A DNA stretch of 64,000 nt from Anastatus disparis (lineage: Eukaryota; Arthropoda; Insecta; Hymenoptera; Eupelmidae). The position numbers were made by a program, and so were the translations under genes. Positions within the stretch are counted from its first letter, which is position 1, and each line of letters begins with the position of its first letter. Under the pieces are notes generated by a model, which saw only the letters and a program-made list of their open reading frames with translations, did not search any database and had not been told where the DNA came from. The stretch covers positions 2,840,001 to 2,904,000 of the forward strand of contig JAFFSR010000347.1 of assembly GCA_017163975.1 (NCBI GenBank), in the 5' to 3' direction. Positions 12,701 to 23,679 of this stretch are shown one piece after another.

Positions 12701-14240
12701 TCCAATTCATGCTCGAGAATCATATGAAAAATATAAGATCTATTTTTATCATATTACCAAAAATGAATCAACAAAAAGGTGAAGAATATGCATTAAGCAT
12801 AATTAATGATATTTTAACTAATAATGGATTCCAATTAAGTGACTTTAATTTACCTACTTTAGAATACTATATTAAAAATAACAAAATTAAATATAGTACA
12901 GTAAATAATGTTAATAATATTCAGTCAATTATTGATAGTCTAACACATGCTCAAACGGCTATTTTTAATTCAGTAATTAATTTATTAAATACAAATTGCA
13001 CTGGAAAGTATATATATAGACGGTCCAGGTGGAAGTGGTAAAAGCTACTTATTAAATACATTAATAACTTATCTAAAAATTCATGGAATCAACTATTTAG
13101 TTGTATCATGGATAGGTATAGCGGCTAATTTATTGCAAGAACGGTGCTACAATATATACAGCATTTAAATTACCGCTGAACATATCTGAAGACACAAGAT
13201 ATAATATTAGTGCAAACAGCGAAATAGGTGAAAAAATGAAAAATGTATCAATTGTTATCTAAAATGAAATCTCAATGACATCGAAATACGTTTTTGAAGC
13301 CGTTGACCGCATGTTTAGAGATGTATGTGATAATAATTATTTGTTTGAAGGGAAAACATTCATCATATCAGGTGATATTAGACAAACATTATTAACAGTA
13401 AAACATGGAAATAGAATACAGATAGTAGAAAATTGTGTTAAAAAGAGCTATTTATGGAAACATTTTCAATATATATCTTTGAAAGAAAATAAACGTTTAT
13501 CGGAATCAGATGATAAATTTAAAAGTTGGTTACTAAATATAGGAAATAGTAATTTTCATTCAAAATATGAAAAAGGGAAATGCAGTTATACAAATTCCAA
13601 AAGAAATATTGTCAAAGGGGAATCTAATTAATAGAATTAACGCGCATAATATAAATATTGAAAATTGTGACTATTACAAAAATATTATATTAGCACCGAA
13701 AAACGACTCTGCAAAAGATATAAATGACGAAAGTTTAGACGTAATTTTGCCAACAGAACTTTTGAATTCTTTAGCGCCTAACGGTTTACCTCCACATAGA
13801 TTACAATTAAAAAAAAAGCTATAGTAATGCTTTTAAGAAATATTAATTTGATTGAAGGAGTTTGTAACGCAACCCGATTAACGAAAATAGAACAATTTAC
13901 TATTATTGCACAAATATTAACAGGAAGTAAAAAAGGGAGCACTATATTCTTACCACGTATGATCTTATCAGCAAATGATGAACTGCCATTCCAGATGACC
14001 AGAAAACAATTTCCTGTAAAACTTGCTCATGCAATGACTATTAATAAGTAGCAAAGACAATCATTTAAAGAAGTAGGAGTGTATTTACCAACACCAATTT
14101 TCGGTCATGGACAGTTATACGTGGCACTTTCAAGGACAACTAATAAAAAATAATTAAAAATATTATTAACAGAAAAATCAAGAAAAGTTAAAGATGAAAT
14201 AGTCTATACTAAAAACATTGTTTACCAAGGAATATAAAAC
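12701..14240 (+). pseudogene. Helitron Pif1 helicase remnant
   Basis: The frame starting near 12709 shifts inside the Walker A region (DGPGGSGKSYL, ~13018-13050). It then gives GIAANLL, a Walker B-like NEISM (with a stop before it), GKTFIISGDIRQTLL, LAPKNDSAKDIN, and LPPHRLQLK. The C-terminal LRNINLIEGVCNATRL and [12 protein letters not shown] are motif VI. The order and spacing match the 3'-half of Helitron transposases (5'-3' helicase needed for strand displacement). There are stops at 13260, 13631, 13824 and 14051 and shifts between, so it is dead. Confidence 0.9.
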
Positions 14241-14342
14241 CACAATACAAAAATTAAATATAATGAATTAGAAAATAAAATCAAACATTTAAAACTCTCA
14301 TATAATATTAAATATAAAAAAATTAAAAATTATGGAGTAGAG

Positions 14343-14730
14343 TTTAGCACTGTGTGGTAAAAAATTACGGCTGCTATTTTTAGTTCTGTGCCTTTAAAAA
14401 AACGCGATTGCTTTCTTAAATACTGTGTGGTTGAAAAAAAACATGGCTGCTATTGTATGTGCTATGATGGGGAAAAACGCTAAAACTACTGTGAGCGCTG
14501 TGTAATTAGAAATTCGCGACTGCTATTTAGAGCTCTATCTGTTTTAAAAAACGCAGCTGCTATTTTAAGAGCTAAATATGAAAAACACAACAACTATTGT
14601 CAGCGCTGTGTAATTGAAAATTCGCGGCAGCTATTTCGAGCATTGTGTGGTTAAAAAAACGCAGCTGCTATTGTGAGCGCTGTGTAATTAAGAATTTACG
14701 GATGCTATTTTAAGCGCTGTGTAATTACAA
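14343..14730. repeat. Degenerate tandem repeat, GCTGTGTAATTA type
   Basis: Recurring words GCTGTGTAATTA, AATTCGCGGCTGCTATTT and AAAAAACGCAGCTGCTATT alternate through this stretch in imperfect units of roughly 55-65 bases. It lies directly between the Helitron 1 coding remnants and the inverted minisatellite. Confidence 0.7.
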
Positions 14731-15335
14731 AAGACGACCAAAAAATGGTGATGGCAAGACGAAGACGGAGATACGGAGACGAAGAAACGGAGACGAAGAG
14801 ACAAAGATGGCGAGACGAAGATGGAGAGACGGAAACAGTCAAACAGAGACTGACAGACGGAGACTGACAGATGGAGACGGGGAAACGTAGAGACAGAGAC
14901 GGAGATACAGAGACGAAAAGATGGAGACGAAGAGATGAAGACGGAGACGGAGAGATGAAGACGGAGACGGAGAGATGAAGACGGAGACGGAGAGACGAAG
15001 ACGGAGACGGTGATGGAGAGACAGAGACAGAGAGACGGTTAAGGAGAGACGGTGACGGAGAGACGGTAACGCAGAGACGGTAACGGATAGACAAAGACGG
15101 TGGGACGGAGAGACTGAAACAGACAGACGGAGAAATGGAGACGGAGAAACGGAGACTGATCGACGGAAACGGAGAAACGGAGAGGCAGATACGGAGAGAC
15201 GGGGACGGAGAGATGGGGAGATAGAGACGTAGGGACGGAGAGACTGGGACATACAGACGGAGAAACGGAGACAGATAGACGGATACGGAGAAAGTGAGTC
15301 AGATAGACGGAAACGGAGACGGAGAGACGGATATT
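14731..15335 (-). repeat. Minisatellite module M4, GACGGA part
   Basis: Purine-rich GAGACGGAGACGAAGAGAC-type words, i.e. the reverse complement of the CTCCGT minisatellites at 6.0-8.2 kb. Confidence 0.8.
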
Positions 15336-15640
15336 GTGTATGTATGTATGTGTATATGATTAAGTGTATGTGTATGGATATGCGTATATGTATGTATGTG
15401 TATGGATATGCGTATATGTATGTATGTGTATGGATATGCGTATATGTATGTATGTGTATGGATATGCGTATATGTATGTATGTGTATGGATATGCGTATA
15501 TGTATGTATGTGTATGGATATGCGTATATGTATGTATGTGCATGGATATGCGTATATGTATGTATGTGTATGTGTATGTATAAATGTGTATGTGTGTACG
15601 TGTGTGCTAGAGATGCACGTGTGTATGTGTATGTATGTAT
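15336..15640 (-). repeat. 28-bp tandem array in M4
   Basis: About seven tandem copies of a 28-bp unit containing GTATGGATATGCGTATATGT, nearly identical to each other, followed by degenerate TATG/GTGT repeats. This occupies the place of the CA/TA block in modules M1 and M3, in inverted orientation. Confidence 0.85.
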
Positions 15641-15712
15641 GTGACAATAATGCAAAAAATATTTACGTGAGAAAAAAAAGTCTTAATTCTTCACTTTAAT
15701 ATAATAGTAGTT
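15641..15712 (-). repeat. Unique end block of module M4
   Basis: The reverse complement reads TATTAAAGTGAAGAATTAAG, then a CACGTAAATA stretch, then TTTGCATTATTGTCACATAC, matching the M1 block at 5806-5890. Confidence 0.75.
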
Positions 15713-16529
15713 ATTCTTTTTCTTTTTTTGTTATTATTTTAAGTAAAGCTGTCTATAAAAATTTGCAGTGTACGGTCTAACCATACTGCGTTTTAAAATA
15801 AGAAATTCACTCGTTTTCTTTTTATATTTTGAAATTATTCTTTTAATATTTCACACAATAATATATATTTAAAAAAAAATTCTTGAATATTAAAATTATT
15901 AATCCTTTAACTTTTAAATATCCGTCAAATCACCATCGTTCCTTTAAATTATTTCCAACATAGATTTTTTATAAAAATTCTCTGTTACAGTATAATATTT
16001 CTATAGTTATCTTTATGTTATTCACACAATAAACTGCTTTAAAAACTCTGCAAATATTTTAATCACACAACATCATAATTTTACCGTGTGATAATTTTAT
16101 TATTTTCTTTGAATTATTTGAATTACTGCAGATTTATCTTAATTTGATATTGAAATTAATTTAATTCATTTCTTCAAAAAAAAAAAAAAAATTTCATTTT
16201 ACACGCTCTTAAAAATGTTCTTCTTGAATAACATTTTTAATTGAATTTTACTTTATCTCTCTATTTTCTTTTTTTTTCTTTTCTGTTTTTACCAAGTGCT
16301 GACTCACCAGTATTTAAATATGATACTGGAATTCATTTAACGTATCTCACAAAAATAAAATCTTTATCTTTAGCATGATTATAAAAATTTTAACTTATCA
16401 GCCAAAAAAAATTCATTTAAATTATGCCCATGTACTTGATTTTACGTTTTTTTTTCTTTGAGAAAAAAAATTTTTTCTCAACATATTATTAAAATTATTT
16501 TTTTTTTATTCACACAAAATAAAAGAAAT
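15713..16529. other. AT-rich spacer, no gene seen
   Basis: Homopolymer-rich AT DNA without frames or clear repeats. Confidence 0.5.
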
Positions 16530-16725
16530 AGTACATTACGTAACGGGTATGGAAAGGCTTTATTTACGAAACGAGAAGTTTACAGCCTGAGCCGAAGGTG
16601 AGGGTCGTAATGAGTTTTGTAAACAAGCCTCCCCATACTAGTTGCGTAGTGTATTTTTCGCCATGAGAGCTAAAAAAGAGTAGCGAAGTCGCGATTTTAG
16701 GGTTAGAATGGCGAAAAAGAAATTT
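16530..16725. repeat. Paired palindrome PP1
   Basis: Two consecutive inverted repeats. First: arms of ~55 bases (AGTACATTACGTAACGGGTA ... and its inverted partner ending at ~16655) around the loop GAGCCGAAGGTGA (16589-16601). Second: TTTTTCGCCAT (16654-16664) against ATGGCGAAAAA (~16709-16719), enclosing a loop with AGCGAAGTCGCG. The same two-part architecture, with a nearly identical first loop, occurs at 44123-44348. Confidence 0.75.
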
Positions 16726-16770
16726 TCAATTTATTTTTCATTCCTGCTCTCTCTTTTTTTTTTCCCGTGG

Positions 16771-16870
16771 CTGATGCACCAGTTTTTAACTTATTGTCCA
16801 TCCTTGCTTTCTGTTTTTGTGTTTTTTTTTTCTATTCTCTAGCCGATGCACCAGTTTTTAACTTATAATA
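16771..16870. repeat. Direct repeat pair
   Basis: GATGCACCAGTTTTTAACTT occurs at ~16773 and again at ~16845, 73 bases apart, each preceded by a pyrimidine-rich stretch. Confidence 0.6.
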
Positions 16871-17104
16871 CTTAAACATATGTTACGTTTGGCATATAAG
16901 TTAAATTATTAATAATTTTTCAAATAACTATAAACAATGCATAAAATATTTTTTAAATATTTCAGAAATCTTTCATGGAAGATTTATTAAAATCTTTTTT
17001 AAGATGTTTGTTAAAATATTTCGAAAAATTTTTTGTCGCAGACACAGAAATATTTCATGAAATATTTCTGAAGGATTTATAATCTTTGTTACGTTCAGCA
17101 TATA

Positions 17105-18173
17105 CACTGCCGCCGAGACACTTTTGCCCCCCTTCGTCTAAAATCGACTTATCTAAAAAGTTTTATAACTCTGGAAAAAATGGTCGTAGCCTAAAAATTC
17201 TAACGGGATTCGAATGATTGTTCAAAATTCTTTCAAAAACTATTGGTTTGATATAAAAAAAAAACATTTTTTTCGTATCTCTTATCCTTGTTTAAAAAGA
17301 AATTTTTTTTAACTTTGTTTTGACTTTGTAAAATAGTGTTCAATTTTAGTAGAAGTCGTTACATTAATACAAAACCAAATAGATTTTAAAGCTCATATTT
17401 CGACGATGAAAATGCAATGTCGAACGTCTAGATTCGACCTTTTAAACCAGAGTTACAAGATTTTATATTTAAAAATAAGGTTTTTTTCTATATATGAATA
17501 TCTCTGAATTTAAGAGGAATAGAAAAATTTGAAAGAGAGAAAAAATGTTCCTTTTTGGTCAAATAATAATAATATATAATAAAAAATTGATCTCGAAAAA
17601 AAATTTTTTTGTTGGAATGTAATGAAATTTTGATATCTTTAAAATATTGAACAACGTGGGTAAAAAAGGCAAAAAAAATCTGTTTTCCAAAATCAATTTT
17701 TTATTATGTATTATTATTTGACCAAAAAGGAACATTTTTTCTTCCTGATAAATTTTTCTATTCCTCTTAAATTCAGAGATATTCATATGTCGAAAATAAC
17801 CTTATTTTTAAATATAAAATCTTATAACTCTGGTTTAAAAGGTCGTATCTAGACGTTCGACATTGCATTTTCATCGTCGAAATATGAGCTTTAAAATCTA
17901 TTTGATTTTGTATTAATGTAACGATTTCTACTAAAATTGAACACTATTTTACAAAGTCAAAACAAAGTTAAAAAAAATTTCTTTTTAAACAAGGATAAGA
18001 GATACGAAAAAAATGTTTTTTTTATATCAAACTAATAGTTTTTGAAAGAATTTTGAGCAATCTTTCGAATCCCGTTGGAATTTTTAGGCTACGACCATTT
18101 TTTCCAGAGTTATAAAAATTTTTAGATAAGTCGATTTTAGACGAAGGGGGGCAAAAGTGTCTCGGCGGCAGTG
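17105..18173. mobile_element. 1.07-kb mariner-type foldback MITE
   Basis: The two halves are near-perfect inverted copies of each other (arms ~480 bases). The ends are CACTGCCGCCGAGACACTTT / AAAGTGTCTCGGCGGCAGTG, flanked by TA at 17103-17104 and 18174-18175. Only the centre (~17585-17695) is single copy. A paralogous uninterrupted sequence at 16881-16925 (GTTACGTTTGGCATATAAGT) matches the joined flanks and shows the empty TA site. No transposase is encoded; a Tc1/mariner-type enzyme is the likely mobiliser. Confidence 0.93.
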
Positions 18174-18853
18174 TAAGTTAAAATAATGATAATTTTTTTT
18201 TCAAATGAATGACTGAATTTAAGCCATCCATCGACTTCCTTTTGACTAACGCACGAGCGCTATGTCTCTGGGATTGGAAGTCTGAGAAAGAGACAGCAAG
18301 GATGGAATAAATAAATTTGAAGATTTATACATACATGCAATTTCTAGAGTTATACAAATTTATTTCTTTTTTATTTTTCATACTTAAGACAAGAAGCTTT
18401 GCTTCGTACATTTATTGTTTCTTTCTTTTTCTTTCTTACCATTTCGCTCCGGAATGAAACTACGCTACCGTATGCCAAATTTAATTCTAAAAATGAGAAT
18501 TTATTTCAAATACACTGAAAATATTCATATATTTTGTTTTATAAAATGTTAAGAATTTTTTGCTTGAAATAGATAAAAATTATTAATATTATTAAATGGA
18601 AAATTTATGAATCAAAAAGTATTTTTAAAATTTATAAATTATCGAAAATTGCAAGATTTGGAATTTCACGACAACCAAAATTCAAAATGATTTTAAAATA
18701 ATCTGAATAGCAATAAAATATCGATTGCATCTTTCAATTTTTAAAAGTATAACTAAGTTAGTAGGAAACCAGTGTGTAAAAAGTATACTTTCTGACTACT
18801 TTATTAATACTTTTGGATTATGATTGCCGTTTCGAAAAAAAAATTCTTTATGA
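18174..18853. other. AT-rich spacer, no gene seen
   Basis: The first ~40 bases are the resumed empty-site repeat. 18290-18310 (CAGCAAGGATGGAATAA) is the inverse of a word at ~16790-16815. Nothing else recognised. Confidence 0.5.
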
Positions 18854-19173
18854 GGCTGATTCCATTTCAAACCAAACAGCTTGTATACACTCAAGTCACC
18901 AAAAAATCGGGACATGAAATTCTTTTAGAAGAATAAATTTCGGACATTGTAATTGCACAGTTTTGTTTACTTCTTCACAAGCCCGAGAAGTACCTTTCAA
19001 ATCAGTCATAAGAATAACTAGCCTCTATATAACAGTTCCAATATGATGTTTTGGTTACGCGATGTATTTGTTCGCGAGTTGGCCTCCTATTGTTTGTACA
19101 TCGAAACATACATAAAATAGATATACACGAATAGTATTTTTTTCATTTTTAAGTATTTATTTTTATATTACGG

Positions 19174-19371
<198 letters not shown>

Positions 19372-19384
19372 ATATTATATAGTT

Positions 19385-19740
19385 GTAAGGAAAATTTCTA
19401 CGATCAAGGTCCTCCACTTCTCTTTTTTTCCTCGTCCTCTTACCTAATTTTGATCCTCTTTTTTTCCTTTTTTTTCACGTTATTTTACGTTATTTGTTCC
19501 TCTTCCTTTTCTTTTCCCTTCCTCCCCTCTTCTTTTTCTCTTCTTTTGAGATTCCTCATGCCTTCATTTCCTCTTCCCTCTCTCTTCCTCAAAAAATCCA
19601 TCACCTTTTTCCGTTATTTTTACGTTATTTTAGGTCATTTTTACTCCTCCCCAGGTAAATCCTCAAATTTTACCTTTTTTTTGTGTTATTTTACGTTATT
19701 TTACGTTTTTGTTGCTCATCCTTAGCTGCTCCTCAGCTCA
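19385..19740. repeat. Pyrimidine-rich tract with TTTTACGTTA words
   Basis: CT-rich strand (CCTCTTCCTTTTCTTTTCCC) with recurring TTATTTTACGTTATTT. The Phe/Ser-rich open frame here is compositional and not a gene. Confidence 0.6.
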
Positions 19741-19974
19741 TCTTCTTTGATCCTCAATTTCATTCAAATCCCATCATTTAAAAAGCTTCTTGCTAATTTT
19801 TATTGTTTGCACCCACTGCTTTTACTTTAAATATATAGAACAAACACATTAAGTTAATAATTTTTATGATAAATTTTATAAAATGTACAATTATTGCTTG
19901 AAAGAATAAATGACATCAAACATGATAAAATGGAAATTCCGCAAGCCCCCTGTGCGCAAGCGCGCCAACCTCCA

Positions 19975-20885
19975 CTATTAATTATTTTGTTGAAGATTTT
20001 AATGAAAATAAAGAAAATAATGCTTTATTTGAACTTAATAATATTTTTATTAATGAACATATATCTTGTAAAGATTTTGGTTAACCTGAACCAAAAATAA
20101 ATTTAATTACTTTGAACAATTATCATCATGATGAAATAGAAAGCAAAAAAAATTTTAATTAATGTATAATAAATTAAACGATAAACAAAAATTAATTTTT
20201 GAAATTTTAACTGAAAAGATAATAACAAAATATATTTTATTGATGGTCCTGAAGGAACAGGAAAAACTTTTTTATATGAGACTTTAATATTTTATTTTAT
20301 ATCAATTAATAAAAAAATTTTGTCTATGGCTTGGACTGGTATTGCATCTACTTTATTACCTAAAGGAATGAAAAGTCATAAGACTTTTAGATTACCTTTA
20401 AATTTAAATACAATTGAAAATGCATTTTTAGAATTAGAATCAGATAAGAAAAAAATTAAGAGAAGCTGATATAATAATATGGGACGGAGTATCAATGATT
20501 CCAAAAAAAAGCATTAGAAATAGTTAATAATACATTAAAAGATGTTTGTAATAATAATTTTCTATTTGGTGGAAAATTAATTATTTTAGGTGGTGATTTT
20601 CGACAAATTTTACCAGTTTTTAAACATGGAAATAGAAATTCAATTATAGAAGAAACAATAAAAAGTTCATATTTATGGCAATTTTTTAGTATATTAAAAT
20701 TAACAAAAAATATTTGATCTAAAAATGAAAAATTTGCTTTATTTCTATTACAAATTGGTGATGGCAAAATAAACCCTTTCATAATTCCAAACAAATTCCA
20801 ACTAACGATATTTGTTCTAAAATTTATTCTAATATTAATAAAAATTGTTGCAAAGAAAAAATTATATTAGCTCCTCATAATGAAG
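19975..20885 (+). pseudogene. Helitron 2 Pif1 helicase, N-terminal part
   Basis: The frame gives a NYFVEDFNENKENNALFEL segment, then NDKQKLIFEIL (Q-motif region). The Walker A is GPEGTGKTFLYE (~20245-20280), then WTGIAST, SHKTFRLPLN, IIWDGVSMIPKKAL (Walker B; Asp followed by Gly instead of the usual Glu), GGDFRQILPVFKHGN and KSSYLWQFF, ending at LAPHNE where the LTR element enters. Several shifts and stops. The Pif1 family member resembles the helicase of Helitron 1 but is clearly diverged from it. Confidence 0.88.
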
Positions 20886-22229
20886 TGTCACGGTATTTTA
20901 CCATGTTTGAATCTTGCGCGCTTAGGTATTAAAATAGAATAAACGCTCAGTCATATATCTCGTCTAAGACGAGTAAAGAAGTGCGTATCTTGACGACCGG
21001 CACGCGAGCGAGAAGCGAGCCGGCCGCGAGGCGCTTGAGAGAGTTTCCGGCTACCGTTGCGTTAGCACGAAACCTAAGCCACGCTGTGCTCATTAGAGAA
21101 TTTCGCCACGTGGACATATAATACGGTAGACTAAGTTCGCAATTGATAGAGCGACACATTGTCTTAATTAAAAGTCGTGCGTTTATACCGACTTGCGTAT
21201 TATATTATATTGGCTAGTTGCAACTCTCAGAAATTCTTTCTGTAGAGTTTTGCTTGACCGCTTTTCGCGCGTCTTAGCGGTCAGCCATTAAGTGCCAACA
21301 AATACGTTGATCGACGTGCATAGGATTCCACCGATCTACGTCCAGGCAACCACGTTGGCAGAGCTCAGCGGAATTCAAGGATCGGGAAGAGACGTATTCC
21401 ACCGATCTACTCCAGAGCATTTACGTATTGGTTACGTACAGGGGAGAAGCTTCGATAACGGGCGAGCGGCGTCTACGTGCACGTAGGTAATTAGTGTAAG
21501 CTGGCCAGTGCGTTATTGTAAGTATAATTGTACTGTGCGAAATCCAAGTATCTCTTCCTCGAGAGATACTTGTTCAGGTATATTGTATCATCGGTTATAT
21601 AACTGATCAGCGTCATAAGCGAGGATCATTTAGTTCGCGACGCGCCCTCCCTTTGCTCACTCTCTCAATAGACGCGTACATTACTTTTTATATATTATTC
21701 AATTTCATTCTCATTTAGTTCACATTTTATCTTGATTATATTTATATTTTTTTGTAATAAATTAATTCTTTTCTATTAAATCGTGCTTTCAATTAATTTA
21801 TATTGCCTGATTATATTTAACATAAAATATATATTTCCCGTTGCTTACTCCGACGCCTCCGCGGTCCTTGTGAGCAGTTATAAATTATTTAATAACGTAA
21901 TATCATATATTTTAATATAACGTATTTTGGAACCTGCCTCACGAAGGAAAACTGCGCTACCGGCCACGCGTCTCTCGATCAGGTAAGAGAGAGAGAGAGA
22001 GAGAGAGAAACGCAGTGCGTGCAGCAAGCGACGAGTATATCATATATGATTTTGTCGTTTATCAATAGGATTGATTAGCTAGCACAATCGGAGTTCGCTG
22101 TATAATATTTAGTGAAATTCTTACAAATTTCAGCAACTCTGCATATAGTAAAATTTAAGGACTTAGCTAAAGTTTACAGTAAATTAAAAGCTAATTCTTT
22201 TTTGCAACGTGTAGTAAATTACCGTTACA
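20886..22229 (+). repeat. 5' LTR of retrotransposon 1
   Basis: TGTCACGG ... CGTTACA. Contains a TTGTAATAAATTAA polyadenylation-like site near 21760 and a GA microsatellite near 21987. Short frames in both orientations are also present in the other LTR and are not credible genes. Confidence 0.96.
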
Positions 22230-22232
22230 AAA

Positions 22233-22244
22233 TGGCGCCCAACG
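22233..22244 (+). promoter_or_regulatory. Primer binding site
   Basis: TGGCGCCCAACG begins three bases after the 5' LTR. The leading TGG complements a tRNA CCA end. tRNA identity not assigned. Confidence 0.8.
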
Positions 22245-23679
22245 AATAGATGCGTCAACGGGAACAGGCTTTTACGCGTCGTCTAATAAATCGAAATTTG
22301 CAAATGGCGTCGAGCGTGTAGCTGGCGTCGACGAAAACAGACTTCGCGTTGTTCATAAAAGACTTTATATCAAAGATGGCGTTTTGCTATAGTTAAAGTT
22401 TGATATTTAAGTTAGCACGTGTCAAGAAATTTTTTTCTTTTAGAAATCAAATTATTCTTAGTCAAAGATAAATAAATTTAGAATTGACGTTAAATTTTTT
22501 TTCACGTTTCGTAAAATAAAATTAATATTAAATTGCTTTTTTTTGGAAAAATAAAATAGTGGACATTTCGGGAAAAATTGCTAGATATCTATTAAAATTT
22601 TTTTTTTGTCGGTTAGCTGTTACAAATTTGTGTCCCCACGTGTCCCAGCGAAAATTCTATTTCTTTGCTTAACGCGCAGATATTCTCGCGCTTTAATATC
22701 ATAGTGACAGAGACAAAAGATATAGCTCTGTATGCCTAATAGTTCGCTTTATGTGAAAAAGCGAACAGGCAATCGAGATTTTCTAAGAATTAGAATAGTG
22801 CGTCGTTGTGTATAACCTTCTTACCGATTAGGTCGTTAATAATAAATTACAAAATTTAAAGGTGAGAGAGAAATATTAATTTCAGCCAACGAGGAAGTTG
22901 AAATTAAATCAATTTTAACATAACCCTTTAATATAGGATAATCCAGTATCATTAATATTAAAATTTTTTTGTATTTTAATATAATATTTAATTGAATAAA
23001 AATTAAAATTTTTTATACATATTAAAGGGCTAGATAATTTTTTTTAACTTGTATAATAAGTAAAGTTACAAAGTTAAAATTCTTATTTATACACATAGTG
23101 GAAATTTTTGTTTTCTCTTTCTCTCTCATCAACGACTGCCAACTCGTAGCGCGGCAATCGACTGGCGCTGTGTGTGTTGTGGAGAAATTTTAGAATTTTC
23201 TCGAAGACTTTGAGTTAAAATTTATTTCTACACTACACGTTAAATACACATGTATAATAAATGAATTGTCCCTACACAGTTAGGTGTGCATTTTTAACAA
23301 AAGTTTAAGAACGCACAGATTTTTGGATTTAGTTATATATGTTAATACTTAGTATTTTAAATTTAAAATTGTAAAATATTATTGAATAGTTTATTATAGT
23401 CTAATATTTTCGATTAGCTTTACTATAATTATTAGAAATTCTAGAATAAATCCAAAAATCAAAACAATTAATTTTCAAAATATATACATATTTAGTCAAT
23501 TTCAACTGCTACGTGTGTATATGGTTCTATTATAACCATATACAAACGATCAGTAATTTAATTTTCTTTATAAAATAAACGTGCGTACACATACACACAT
23601 ACACACAGCGAGCGTTAGTAAAACCGCTTGCGATTAATAGGAAATAGAAAATATCTCAAGAAAGAAGATATTTATCAAG
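22245..23679 (+). other. Untranslated leader of retrotransposon 1
   Basis: About 1.4 kb of AT-rich leader between PBS and gag ATG, with no supported ORF. It presumably holds packaging and translation signals. Confidence 0.7.

Larger units (their letters stand above)
8884..14240 (+). mobile_element. Helitron 1, decayed autonomous-type
   Basis: A run of plus-strand remnants occurs in Helitron order: cysteine-protease-like remnant, Lys-rich linker, N-terminal zinc-finger region, HUH Rep domain, Rep tyrosine motif, then Pif1 helicase. All frames carry stops and shifts. Neither terminus was found; coordinates cover coding remnants only. The CTCCGT minisatellite lies in opposite orientations on either side (to 8172 and from 14731). 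Confidence 0.85.

Noticed and set aside
15336..15560. CRISPR-like regular array
   Set aside because: Units are contiguous tandem repeats without unique spacers, in a eukaryotic transposon context.
14705..15699. Large overlapping frames up to 234 codons
   Set aside because: Minisatellite and 28-bp-array translations; no start context or protein-like variation.
20947..21486. Small ORFs on both strands in the 5' LTR, repeated at 27042-27584
   Set aside because: They repeat only because the LTRs are identical; they overlap on opposite strands and resemble no known protein.
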